From the NCBI GenBank assembly GCA_958296405.1, contig OY282519.1, positions 914,132-978,131 on the forward strand: a stretch of 64,000 nt of DNA. Direction: 5' to 3'. A model generated the notes under the pieces. The model worked only from the letters and a program-made list of their open reading frames with translations. It did no database searches and was not told the DNA's origin. Positions 52,769 through 61,253 of the stretch are shown one piece after another (position 1 is the stretch's first letter; every line of letters starts with the position of its first letter). A program made the position numbers and the translations under genes. The DNA comes from an uncultured Pseudomonadales bacterium. GTDB taxonomy: Bacteria; Pseudomonadota; Gammaproteobacteria; Pseudomonadales; Azotimanducaceae.

Positions 52769-52911
52769 GGTGCTGCGGCGTCTCGTGGGCGCACATGACG
52801 CGGCGCCGTGGATGCTCGCCCGGAGCGGGGATTGAATCCCAAACGGCGTCGTTGCAGGTGATGATATATGCTGGCCGCCACGCCTGCCGACGCCCCTGCA
52901 TGGATGGTTGC

Positions 52912-53466
52912 ATGAGCGCCAACCTCGTTTGGATGGACCTCGAGATGACCGGCCTCGACGCAGAGACGGACGTCATCCTAGAAATTGCCGCCGTGGTGAC
53001 CGATGCGGACCTGAACGTCATCGCGGAAGGCCCCGCCATCGCCTTGTCGCAGCCGGAAGCGGTGCTCGCCGCGATGGACGATTGGAATGCAACGCATCAC
53101 GGCGCTTCGGGGCTGCTTGAGCGGGTGCGCCGGGAAGGCGTGGGCGTGCGCGAGGCCGAAGCACGCACGCTCGCGTTCGTGGAGCGCCACGTCGCGGCCG
53201 GCACGTCGCCGCTGTGCGGCAACTCTGTTTGGCAAGATCGTCGCTTCCTCGCCAAGCACATGCCCACGCTCAACGCGCACATGCACTATCGCATCATCGA
53301 TGTGTCGAGCGTGAAGGAACTCGCGCACCGCTGGCGCCCCGACGTGGCGGACATGGTGGAGAAAAAGGGCGCTCACTTGGCGCTTGAGGACATTCGCGAA
53401 TCCATCGCGGAGCTGCGGCTTTACCGGGAGCGGTTCTTCCAAGCGCCGCCTGCCCCGGGCGCTTGA
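52912..53466 (+). CDS. orn: Oligoribonuclease
   Basis: 184 residues. 3'-5' exoribonuclease that degrades short oligonucleotides, including pGpG. DEDDh motifs: DLEMTGLD with D9 and E11, IIDVSSVKELAHRW, and the late H and D in LALEDIRESIAEL. ATG at 52912. Next to queG in convergent orientation, as in many gammaproteobacteria. Confidence 0.95.
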   Translation: MSANLVWMDLEMTGLDAETDVILEIAAVVTDADLNVIAEGPAIALSQPEAVLAAMDDWNATHHGASGLLERVRREGVGVREAEARTLAFVERHVAAGTSPLCGNSVWQDRRFLAKHMPTLNAHMHYRIIDVSSVKELAHRWRPDVADMVEKKGAHLALEDIRESIAELRLYRERFFQAPPAPGA

Positions 53467-53545
53467 GGGAGGCCGTACGTCGGGACGTGGGTTGCTTGGG
53501 CGCGGGCGGGCGCATGTGCAACGTGTTGCCACGCGCCGGTGGATG

Positions 53546-54628
53546 TCAGGCGTTGGCGCTCCCGTGCGTCGCGTCGCGCTTGGCCTCTTGGCGTTCGAGC
53601 GCCCAGTCGATGTGTTCGCGCACCATGTCATCGGCTTGGCCGCGTCGCGCTCGCAGCAAGGCGACGAGCCGTGCGCTGTGCGCGGCGTTGCCGGCTGCCA
53701 CGGCGAGGTTCCGCAGCCACTGCCGATAGTTGATGCGCCGCAGCGCCATGCCCTGCGTCTTGGCGAGGAAGGTAGCTTCATCCCAGCCGAGGAGTTCCGC
53801 CAAGTCTGCATCGTCCAAGCCGTGCCGGGGCGCGAAATCCAGCTCTGCGCTCATGCGGGCAAACCGGTTCCACGGGCAGATCGCTTGGCAATCGTCACAG
53901 CCAAACACCCGGTTGCCGACCGCTTCCCGGAGTTCGAGCGGCATGGCGTCTTTGCTCTCGATGGTGAGGTAGGCGATGCAACGGCGCGCATCGAGTTGCT
54001 TGGGCGCGATGATGGCGTTGGTCGGGCAGATGTTGATGCAGGCCTTGCACGCGCCGCAGCGGTCTGTTGCGAGTTCGTGCGCCGGCGTCACCGGCAGGGG
54101 CGCGTTGGTGAAGATCTCGCCGATGAAGAAAAAGGAGCCGGCGGCCTCGTTCAACAGCAACGTGTGCTTGCCGACCCAGCCAAGCCCGGCCTTTTCCGCC
54201 AGCGGCTTCTCCAACACGGGGGCGGAATCCACGAACGCGCGAAACTGCCCTTCGGACACCTGCTCATCGATGCGCTTGGCAAGCCGGACCAGCCGCCGCC
54301 GCACCGTCTTGTGGTAATCCCGCCCGAGGGCGTAGCGGGAGATGTACGCGCCATCGCCCTCTTGCCGCGGCGGCTTCGGCACGGCGCCTGGCAGGTAGTC
54401 CATCCGCGCCGAGATGACGCGCACGGTGCCCGGCAGCAGCTTGTTCGGACACAGGCGTTTCTCCAGATTGCGCTCCATGTAGCTCATCGAGCCGTGGAAG
54501 CGCCGCGCCAGCCAACCCCGCACAGCTGGGGCGTAGGCGGACAAATCGACATCCGCGATGCCCACCTGTTGGAAGCCCAACTCCCGCGCCCAAACGCGGA
54601 TGTCGGTGGCAAGGCGTTCTAGATGCAT
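53546..54628 (-). CDS. queG: Epoxyqueuosine reductase
   Basis: 360 residues. Cobalamin-dependent, final step of queuosine synthesis in tRNA. Two iron-sulfur motifs: CGACKACINICP and CDDCQAICPWN. The N-terminus begins WARELGFQQVGIADVDL. C-terminal HEAT-like end MALRRINYRQWLRNLAVA. The final residues (QEAKRDATHGSANA) are a short tail. The orn/queG neighbourhood is conserved, but no nnr or tsaE follows. Confidence 0.94.
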   Translation of the reverse strand: MHLERLATDIRVWARELGFQQVGIADVDLSAYAPAVRGWLARRFHGSMSYMERNLEKRLCPNKLLPGTVRVISARMDYLPGAVPKPPRQEGDGAYISRYALGRDYHKTVRRRLVRLAKRIDEQVSEGQFRAFVDSAPVLEKPLAEKAGLGWVGKHTLLLNEAAGSFFFIGEIFTNAPLPVTPAHELATDRCGACKACINICPTNAIIAPKQLDARRCIAYLTIESKDAMPLELREAVGNRVFGCDDCQAICPWNRFARMSAELDFAPRHGLDDADLAELLGWDEATFLAKTQGMALRRINYRQWLRNLAVAAGNAAHSARLVALLRARRGQADDMVREHIDWALERQEAKRDATHGSANA

Positions 54629-54759
54629 GGCTGCGGCGGCGGGCGATGTGCGCTCGGTGGCGGCGGGCGTGCAGCGATGGTCAGAAGCCTTCGCGGGCAG
54701 CGCACGCGGCCAGCCTCTGGTTGGCGCAGGTTAGGCGTGGGTGTCCACCGAGTGGATGG

Positions 54760-54836
54760 TGGTGGGCGTGGCTGGACTCGAACCAGCGACTTCTGCCATG
54801 TGAAGACAGCGCTCTAACCAACTGAGCTACACGCCC
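54760..54836 (-). tRNA. tRNA-Val (anticodon CAC)
   Basis: On the minus strand, 5' GGGCGTG pairs with CACGCCC near the 3' end. The D arm GCTCAGTTGGTTAGAGC, the anticodon stem CTGTC/GGCAG with loop TTCACAT (anticodon CAC, decoding GTG), and the T arm with GTTCGAGTC are complete. A discriminator A and an encoded CCA follow. Length 77 nt including CCA. Lower-GC accessory genes lie immediately on the 5' side. Confidence 0.92.
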
Positions 54837-55151
54837 CATCGAGGCACCTCGCCGCAACGGCGCCGAAGCGCCGCAAGATTGGCGCGGAAACGCTTGAGCG
54901 TCAAGGCCATGTTCGGCTCAGCCCCTTCTGGGTGGCGTCGCGCCCAGCCATCGAACGCTGCTGCGGCGCTTGAACTCGATCCGGCCCTTTGAAGAGAGTG
55001 TCGGAGGGCACGGCCCGCCCGCGATGCGCGACGGCTTGTCACCTCGACATCGTCCGTCGGTTGATGCCGACCTCCTTCAAAGGCCGTGGTCGGGCCGGCA
55101 ACAGATTCGGCGGATAGCTGTACTCGCCAGCTTACTTGCTCTATGACTCTA
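54837..55151. other. Intergenic region between tRNA-Val and the DUF262 gene
   Basis: 315 bp. A short minus-strand frame (54827-55042) starts well but has no recognisable domain. No repeat of the tRNA 3' end that would mark an attachment site was found here. GC content falls from the tRNA towards the DUF262 gene. Confidence 0.4.
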
Positions 55152-56867
55152 CTAGTCTCCCCATTCTTTGCGCACCCAATCGAGGATCTTCTTCTCCCTT
55201 CTCTTGCATGTTCCTTTGCTCCATCCAGGAGAGGCTTCCAGCATGTCCGCTACCTCCGATGCATGATGAAAGCCAGTTTTTCGATAGGTGGCTGCCTTCT
55301 CTCGAGGCGGTTTGTTGCTAAGCCGCGAGTTCATTCCGGGCGGCAACAACATCAAGTTCCCCATAGAGTGCTTGATGTCATCCGGCGCCGTACTCTGCGG
55401 ACGAATGTGCTCGATCGAGAGATTGGCTTCTTTGGCCCAGATAAACTCCCAGTGGTTGTTGTCGATGCTTTCTCCGCTCTTTTCCGCCAAGTGCTCTTCG
55501 TAACGGAACAGCAAGTATCGTAGTTGGTCGGTCCAGTCCGTATAGCAGTCGGCGTTTCCCGCTGTTTCGGGACGAAACCCGCTGCGCATTTTCTCTATCC
55601 CATCTTCAATGGGGTACATGGAGCCGATCCTTCGAATACGTTCGTAGACATCCTCGAAGGAAATGTCGGTGTTCACGATATCCCAAGCGAGCCGGCAGTA
55701 GTCACCGACGCCCGTCCTAGCGTCTTTGTCGTGCAGGCCGTAGATCCGAAAAGAGACCCTTTCCCAAATCGCTAGTAACTCACTCACTTCCTCATCGCGG
55801 AAGTCCCCAGCGTTCAATGCTACCCCTAAGAGTCGAGCCTGTACTATTGCCGTAACTGCTTCTTGGCGACGATTCAAACGCACTGCTTGGCAGGCTTTGG
55901 TAACGTCCGATACCCATCTGGCTACTTTGCGTATACTACTAGCACTAGTCCCCGCACGGTCACGTAGCACGTCTACGGCGGCTTCTTCACTCAAGAGTTT
56001 GCTTGGTCTATCCTCGAGGTACAGCGTGGCTGCAAATCTCAGCGCCTCCGTGTCAAGGTCTTTGCGAAGACCGATAGTGGCGTGGATGTCTCGCCAGGTA
56101 TTGTGCAATTGATCGATCAAACGTTCGCGAATCACTCTCTTCCTAATCGAGAACGCTAAACCCATCATTGCGGTCTTGAGCTTGTCAAGCGAGGCGACAA
56201 GAATGCCTCGACTGTTGAGCACTTCGAAAACCGTGTAGACAGTCTTCTCGTCCGAGGTCTCGTAGAGAACAAACATGAGCTGGTGCTTTATGAGATTTGC
56301 CAAGCCAAGTAGCGTCAAGCCTCTGCCTACCCAGGCATCGACGAAGCGCCGGCATTCATGGATGGCGGAGAGTAAGTTTCTGTCGGCTAGCGTCCTAGCC
56401 GTATCCGTGCTTGGTGCCGTGCCTTTACGCAAATACGTTTCGAAGAAGTGGCTAGAGTCATGGTTGGTCTGTAGAAGAAGAAGGTCTTCGCTCTCTTGTT
56501 TAATCAACAGAGTCTCTAGCTTATCTGCCTCGCGCCGCTGCCCATCGTCCTCTTGGTCGAGAGCATAGCGGATCGCGTTGAACAAGATGACTAGTGTGGT
56601 CAGTCGTTGTTGGCCGTCAACGACGTCCAGATGGATGAATCTATCGGTGTCTAATTTGACTTTGCCGCGACGGCGGCAGACGAGCATTGCCATAAAGTGT
56701 ATCGTTTCATCATCTTTCTCTTTCTCGAGGCTCTCAATATCATCGAAAAGATCATCGCGCTGCCGCTTGGACCAGCTATAGGATCTTTGGTATTCTGGAA
56801 TTGTAAAGAGGCGGTTGCTGAGCAACTGGATGAGACTGCAGTAGTCTGGCGGGATAAGGTTGGTCAT
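55152..56867 (-). CDS. DUF262/DUF1524 (GmrSD-like) nuclease
   Basis: 571 residues. N-terminal ParB-like DUF262 domain with IPEYQRSYSWSKRQRDDL, DVVDGQQRLTTLVILFN and EVLNSRGI; a long helical middle; and a C-terminal DUF1524 HNH-like domain with SIEHIRPQ and MGNLMLLPPGMNSRLSNK. GmrSD-type enzymes couple nucleotide hydrolysis to cleavage of modified phage DNA; some family members have other defence roles. A near-perfect AGGAGGT ribosome-binding site lies before ATG 56867, so the longer upstream frame is rejected. Base composition is distinctly less GC-rich than the core genome, indicating transfer. Confidence 0.85.
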   Translation of the reverse strand: MTNLIPPDYCSLIQLLSNRLFTIPEYQRSYSWSKRQRDDLFDDIESLEKEKDDETIHFMAMLVCRRRGKVKLDTDRFIHLDVVDGQQRLTTLVILFNAIRYALDQEDDGQRREADKLETLLIKQESEDLLLLQTNHDSSHFFETYLRKGTAPSTDTARTLADRNLLSAIHECRRFVDAWVGRGLTLLGLANLIKHQLMFVLYETSDEKTVYTVFEVLNSRGILVASLDKLKTAMMGLAFSIRKRVIRERLIDQLHNTWRDIHATIGLRKDLDTEALRFAATLYLEDRPSKLLSEEAAVDVLRDRAGTSASSIRKVARWVSDVTKACQAVRLNRRQEAVTAIVQARLLGVALNAGDFRDEEVSELLAIWERVSFRIYGLHDKDARTGVGDYCRLAWDIVNTDISFEDVYERIRRIGSMYPIEDGIEKMRSGFRPETAGNADCYTDWTDQLRYLLFRYEEHLAEKSGESIDNNHWEFIWAKEANLSIEHIRPQSTAPDDIKHSMGNLMLLPPGMNSRLSNKPPREKAATYRKTGFHHASEVADMLEASPGWSKGTCKRREKKILDWVRKEWGD

Positions 56868-57266
56868 GGCCGACCTCCTAGGAAAAGAACATTTTACCAT
56901 ATTCGCATGCACGGCTTTTTCGTCACCGACTATTGGCAGCCTGCTGGGTGAAGAGGATGGGTCGGGCGGTGGGCGCGGGTCAGCCCTTGGCGCCAGCGTT
57001 CGGGCGTGCTCGGCGTTCTTCGTCGAGTTGGACGGCACTTGGTCGAGCTAGTGAGGGGACCGGGGCAGCTACACTTCATACGCCGAAGGCGGGCGGCGAT
57101 GTTCGGAACGCCAGTTTGGGACCATGTGGAGGCAGCAGCCGAAGGACTTGACGGCGGAGAGCGTCCGCGACATGGAGACGGTGGCCGGACGATTCGCAAG
57201 CCAAAAGTCGCCGAGTTACCTTGAAAATCCGTACATGAAGTCCGGTTTTTCAAGATAATCGTATCC
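56868..57266. other. Divergent intergenic region within the accessory segment
   Basis: 399 bp between the DUF262 start and the AAA ATPase start. Several short frames cross it (for example 57006-57224 plus), none recognisable. GATAAT at 57254-57259 shortly before the ATPase start may be a -10 box. The stretch is GC-rich in its middle, unlike the DUF262 gene, so it may mark an insertion boundary. Confidence 0.4.
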
Positions 57267-58427
57267 ATGACACCTTGTGCCAACTACATGGCTCAGATCG
57301 AGACGGCGCTTCGTCGGTCTCCCGTGACGGCGCTGCTCGGCCCTCGCCAATGCGGCAAGACGACGCTCGCCCGATTGTTTGGCGACCGTCTCGCGGCCAC
57401 CTACTTCGACCTCGAGTCCGAGCGGGACGTGCGCCGTCTGGCCAATCCCGAGCTGGTCTTGGGAGAACTGCGCGGATTGGTCGTGTTGGACGAAATCCAG
57501 CGCTTGCCGGCTCTGTTCAACGCACTCCGAGTATTGGTGGACCGGCCGGATGCCGACACCCGGTTTCTCATTCTCGGCAGCGCATCGCCACACTTGGCGC
57601 GCGGGGTCTCGGAATCCTTGGCTGGACGTGTCGAGTTCATCGAACTCGCCGGTTTCGACCTGTCGGAGACAGGTGTCGAGCATTGGCGCCGGCTATGGCT
57701 GCGCGGGGGCTCGCCCCGCTCGTATTTGGCGGAATCGGACGCGGACAGCATGGCTTGGCGCGATGGCTTTCTGCGCACCTTCTTGGAGCGCGACATTCCG
57801 CAACTCGGCATCGCCACGCCAGCCGCCGCGATGCGCCGCTTCTGGACCATGCTGGCGCATTTGCACGGCCAAACTTGGAACGCCACGGAGCTCGGCCGCG
57901 CGATGTCCGCCACCGACAAGACCATGCGGCGCCATCTGGATTTGCTCACCGGCACTTTCATGGTGCGGCAACTGCAGCCTTGGTTCCAGAACGTGGCCAA
58001 ACGCCAAGTGAAGGCGCCTAAGGTGTATGTGCGCGATCTTGGCATCCTGCATGCGCTGCTGGACGTCCCCAACGAGGCAGCGTTGCTATCGCATCCCAAA
58101 GTCGGCGCCTCGTGGGAGGGTTTCGTCATCGAGCAGGTGCTGCGGGCGTTGCGACCGGCCAACGCGTGGTTCTGGGCCGCGCACGGCGGTGGCGAAGTGG
58201 ACCTGCTCGTCACGATCGAAGGCCATCGCATCGGCTTCGAGGTGGAGTTCAACGAGGCGCCGACGGTTACCCGAGCCATGCACAATGTGGTCGATACGTT
58301 GCAGTTGGAACACCTATTCGTGGTTTGTCCGACGCCGCACGCTTACCCGGTCGCCGAGCGCATCAGCGTTTTGCCAGTTACGCAAGTGGTCGGCTTGCCG
58401 GCGCGTTTGGCGAGTTTCGTGAGCTGA
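57267..58427 (+). CDS. AAA ATPase with DUF4143 domain
   Basis: 386 residues. Walker A is GPRQCGKTT (about 25-33) and Walker B VVLDEIQR (72-79). The C-terminal DUF4143 part contains a winged helix and a restriction-endonuclease-like fold (WEGFVIEQVL...GGGEVDLLVTIEG). In the usual E-x-K position the sequence is E-V-E (GFEVEFN), so nuclease activity is doubtful. These ATPases are widespread and mobile; some resemble toxin-antitoxin or archaeal ATPase modules. Function unknown. GC content is higher than in the adjacent DUF262 gene, so the two may have separate origins. Confidence 0.83.
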   Translation: MTPCANYMAQIETALRRSPVTALLGPRQCGKTTLARLFGDRLAATYFDLESERDVRRLANPELVLGELRGLVVLDEIQRLPALFNALRVLVDRPDADTRFLILGSASPHLARGVSESLAGRVEFIELAGFDLSETGVEHWRRLWLRGGSPRSYLAESDADSMAWRDGFLRTFLERDIPQLGIATPAAAMRRFWTMLAHLHGQTWNATELGRAMSATDKTMRRHLDLLTGTFMVRQLQPWFQNVAKRQVKAPKVYVRDLGILHALLDVPNEAALLSHPKVGASWEGFVIEQVLRALRPANAWFWAAHGGGEVDLLVTIEGHRIGFEVEFNEAPTVTRAMHNVVDTLQLEHLFVVCPTPHAYPVAERISVLPVTQVVGLPARLASFVS

Positions 58428-58509
58428 AGAGGTGCCGGCGGCCGCCGTTGACCAACCTGCCCGTTAACGGTTAGATGGTTGCCGGTTCACCTCAAGGCGG
58501 CAACCTGTT

Positions 58510-58827
58510 GTGAAAACGACCATCGAGCTTGCGGACGATCTGGCCAAGCGAGCGAGAGCCCATGCGGCCAAGGAAGGAACAACCCTGCGCGCCCTCGTCG
58601 AGCGCGGCCTGCGCAGCGTGCTAGATGCTGATGAAGAGTCGAGGCATCCCCAAGCGCGGGGTGTGCGTTCGCCATACGCGGTGGCTGACGACTCGAAGTG
58701 GCTTGGGCAATCCGGGCGCTTCCAGTTGCGGGATGCGAGCGTTGGCGGGTGCGGCCTGCGCGGGCAGTTTCGGGAAGCGGGGTGGCGCCGCGTGAGGGCA
58801 GCGATTTACGAGGGCCGCGGTGGTTGA
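58510..58827 (+). CDS. VapB-type (ribbon-helix-helix) antitoxin, apparently orphan
   Basis: 105 residues. N-terminal ribbon-helix-helix MKTTIELADDLAKRARAHAA...TLRALVERGL; the C-terminal toxin-binding tail FQLRDASVGGCGLRGQFREAGW...AIYEGRGG is that of VapB antitoxins. About 25 residues between the two (roughly 44-68) are extra compared with typical lengths. GTG start at 58510. The partner PIN-domain toxin should start at the stop, but only the esterase follows, so the toxin is missing. Confidence 0.78.
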   Translation: MKTTIELADDLAKRARAHAAKEGTTLRALVERGLRSVLDADEESRHPQARGVRSPYAVADDSKWLGQSGRFQLRDASVGGCGLRGQFREAGWRRVRAAIYEGRGG

Positions 58828-58862
58828 TCGCGGCGGCGCCACTAGCAGGAGGAGTGCCTGGC

Positions 58863-59855
58863 ATGGCTAAGGGGATGACGCGGCGGGTGGCGCTCGGGGC
58901 GCTGGCGGCGGCCGGTGCGCCGGTGTTCGGCATGGACTGGGAGAACTACCAGCGCTTGGGGCTCGACCGTCCGTTCATGGATGGCGGGCTGGAAGCCGCA
59001 GTGAATGGCCGCTCGAACATGGAGATCCTCGATGCGTTGGCCGTGCCGGAGGACGCGCAGTACAACCCGTGCGCGGAAGCCTACCCGGGCGCGGACGTGC
59101 CGCGCGGCACGGTGACCGAAATCCGCGAGTGGGGCGACACCGAGGTCTATCGGGGCACGGTGCGCGACGTTTGGATCTACACGCCGGCGCAGCTTGAGCC
59201 GGACACGGCGACGCCGCTCATGGTGTTCCAAGACGGCCAAGGCTATCTGGATGGACAAGGCCCGGTCCGTGCCACGGCAGTGCTGGATTCGCTGATCCAT
59301 GCCGGTGAACTGCGGCCAACGGTCGCCGTGTTCATCATGCCCGGCCGCCGCTCCGGGATGACGCAGGCGGAAGCCGTGCAGCAGCGCAGCTTCGAGTACG
59401 ACAGCCTCACGGACGCCTACATGCGGTTCCTCGTCGGTGACCTGCTGCCGTTCGCGGAAGCCACGGCCGGCGTGCGCTTCGAGCGCGACCCGGCGCGGCG
59501 CTTGATCTGCGGCATATCGAGCGGCGGCATCTGCGCGTTCAACGCGGCGTGGCACAACCCGGAGGCATTTGGCCGGGTGCTGTGCCATGTGGGTTCCTTC
59601 GTGAACATCCGCGGCGGCCACAACTACCCGTACCTGGTGAAGTCCACGCCGCGCAAGCCGTTGCGGGTGCTGCTGCAGAGCGGGCGGCGAGACGCGAACA
59701 TCATCGTCGGCAACTGGCCGCTCGCCAACAAGATGATGGCCGCGGCGCTGGACTACGCGGGCTATGAGACGCGCTTCGTCTTCGGCGAAGGCGGCCACAG
59801 CCTCCGCCACGGCGGCGCGATCTTCGCGGATTCGCTGCGCTGGCTGATGGCCTGA
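58863..59855 (+). CDS. Exported esterase of the enterochelin-esterase/esterase D family
   Basis: 330 residues. The N-terminus MTRRVALGALAAAGAPVFG resembles a Tat or Sec signal. The nucleophile elbow is GISSGGICAFNAAW; the catalytic histidine is probably in EGGHSLRHGG and an acid lies between them. A strong AGGAGG ribosome-binding site precedes the ATG at 58863. Similar proteins cleave siderophore esters or sugar esters; with a TonB-dependent receptor 2 kb away a role in uptake is possible but unproven. Confidence 0.8.
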   Translation: MAKGMTRRVALGALAAAGAPVFGMDWENYQRLGLDRPFMDGGLEAAVNGRSNMEILDALAVPEDAQYNPCAEAYPGADVPRGTVTEIREWGDTEVYRGTVRDVWIYTPAQLEPDTATPLMVFQDGQGYLDGQGPVRATAVLDSLIHAGELRPTVAVFIMPGRRSGMTQAEAVQQRSFEYDSLTDAYMRFLVGDLLPFAEATAGVRFERDPARRLICGISSGGICAFNAAWHNPEAFGRVLCHVGSFVNIRGGHNYPYLVKSTPRKPLRVLLQSGRRDANIIVGNWPLANKMMAAALDYAGYETRFVFGEGGHSLRHGGAIFADSLRWLMA

Positions 59856-59922
59856 CGGGCGCCGCCCGGAGGGGTTGGTTCATGGCGCTCAAACATCGTC
59901 CTTATCTTGAGAGTTGGAACCC

Positions 59923-60327
59923 ATGCCCGCCGTGCGTTTCGATGCGCACTCACTCCCATGCTCCTGTGCGAGGATGTGCCGGCGTCCGTCGCGTTCTATG
60001 TCGATGTGCTGGGCTTTGCTGTGCGCGAGAAGTTGGACGACGTGGGCCGCAGCGGCTGGGCATCGCTCGCGCGCGGGAGCGTGCGGGTGATGTTGTCAAG
60101 CCCCGCCTACATTCCCGCCGCGCCCAAGGTGGAGGGCCGCTTCACCCAATGCATCCATTACTTCTATGTCGATGACGTGGCCGCGCTGCGGGAAGCAGTG
60201 CTCGCCGCCGGCGCTGTGGCCAGCGATTTGGCGGTGCGTTTCTACGGCAGAGTTCGAGGTGGTGGACCCAAGCGGCCATGTGCTGCTGTTCGCGCAGGAG
60301 ACCAGCGATCCGCCAACGCCGGAGTGA
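59923..60327 (+). pseudogene. VOC-family (glyoxalase/bleomycin-resistance-like) gene with two frameshifts
   Basis: Protein similarity is spread over two frames: MPAVRFDA at the start, then LTPMLLCEDVPASVAFYVDV through AVRFYG in a second frame, then EFEVVDPSGHVLLFAQ to the stop in the first frame again. The breaks are near 59946-59950 (equivalent to two inserted bases) and near 60247-60250 (one inserted base), a net change of three. The total length (405 bp) is a multiple of three. With both breaks the gene would not make a normal VOC protein. Sequencing error is an alternative, though the neighbouring genes are undamaged. Confidence 0.7.
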
Positions 60328-60575
60328 GCGCATGGGGCGCGTGCGCGCGGCGGCGGATTGGCTGGTGGGCAGCGACGGCTTCGTGGGCGGGAGCAATCCG
60401 GTTGCGCCGCCTTGCTTGAGTGGCGCGTCTTGGTTGGGCAGCCTAACCGCGCCCTGCGCCAAAGCCTGTCTCAACCGTCTTGGGCCGCGCTTGGTCGATG
60501 GCTTAGAGTGGCTCGCGCATGTCTTGCATCCACGCATCCATCCACCGGCCGCTGGGCCGACGCCAACATGGCTCG

Positions 60576-61253
60576 ATGATGGCGCTGCCCCAGCCACCGC
60601 TTGAGGGCGCGGTGCAGTTGCCGTGTGGGGTGGGTGCGGATGTTTGGCACCATCCAGCTCTCTTGAGCAAAGCGGAAGCGGATGCCCTGCTAAGCGATGC
60701 CGAAACTTGGAGCTACGCCCAAGAGCGCGTTCGCGTCTTTGGCAAGGAGCACGATGTGCCTAGGCTCACCGCATGGTTCGCCGACGCGGGATTGACCTAC
60801 ACCTACTCCGGCCTCGCGCTTTCGCCAACGCCGTTCCCGCCAAGCCTCGATCAGTTGCGAGCGCGACTGCAAGCGGCCACCGGGCTCACCTTCAACTCAG
60901 TGCTCGCGAATCGTTATCGAGACGGGCGCGACAGGATGAGCTGGCACGCCGATGACGAGCCGGAACTTGGCGATGCAATCCACATCGCGTCGATCAGCCT
61001 AGGCGTGGCGCGAACGTTCCGGCTGCGAGCCAAGGAAGGCCGCCGCCGCGGGCTCGACATCGATCTGGCCCACGGCAGCCTTCTGGTGATGCGCCATCCA
61101 ACGCAGCGCCATTGGGAACACTGTTTGCCGGCGCGCGCCGGCGTGCGGAACCCAAGGGTGAACCTCACGTTCCGCCGCATCTTCCAAACGCGCCGGCGCA
61201 ACGGCCAAAGCGGCCGCCGCGCCGCGCGCGGTCAAGGCGCCAAAGCGGGCTAG
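60576..61253 (+). CDS. AlkB-family 2-oxoglutarate/Fe(II) dioxygenase
   Basis: 225 residues. The iron ligands are in SWHADDEPEL (H-x-D) and HWEHCLPA; the 2-oxoglutarate arginine is in NPRVNLTFRRI. SISLGVARTFRLR matches the AlkB nucleobase-lid region. These enzymes repair alkylated bases; family members also act on RNA. The ATG at 60576 is the best start; the upstream frame is not family-like. The last 20 residues are basic and low-complexity. The stop overlaps the convergent receptor gene by 4 bp. Confidence 0.86.
   Translation: MMALPQPPLEGAVQLPCGVGADVWHHPALLSKAEADALLSDAETWSYAQERVRVFGKEHDVPRLTAWFADAGLTYTYSGLALSPTPFPPSLDQLRARLQAATGLTFNSVLANRYRDGRDRMSWHADDEPELGDAIHIASISLGVARTFRLRAKEGRRRGLDIDLAHGSLLVMRHPTQRHWEHCLPARAGVRNPRVNLTFRRIFQTRRRNGQSGRRAARGQGAKAG

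Noticed and set aside
54623-54817. Short plus-strand frame overlapping the queG start and tRNA-Val
   Set aside because: It runs into the tRNA, has no homology and no ribosome-binding site.
54760-58840. Accessory segment as a tRNA-integrated genomic island
   Set aside because: No integrase was found and no repeat of the tRNA 3' end; the foreign genes lie on the tRNA 5' side. Kept only as a compositional observation.
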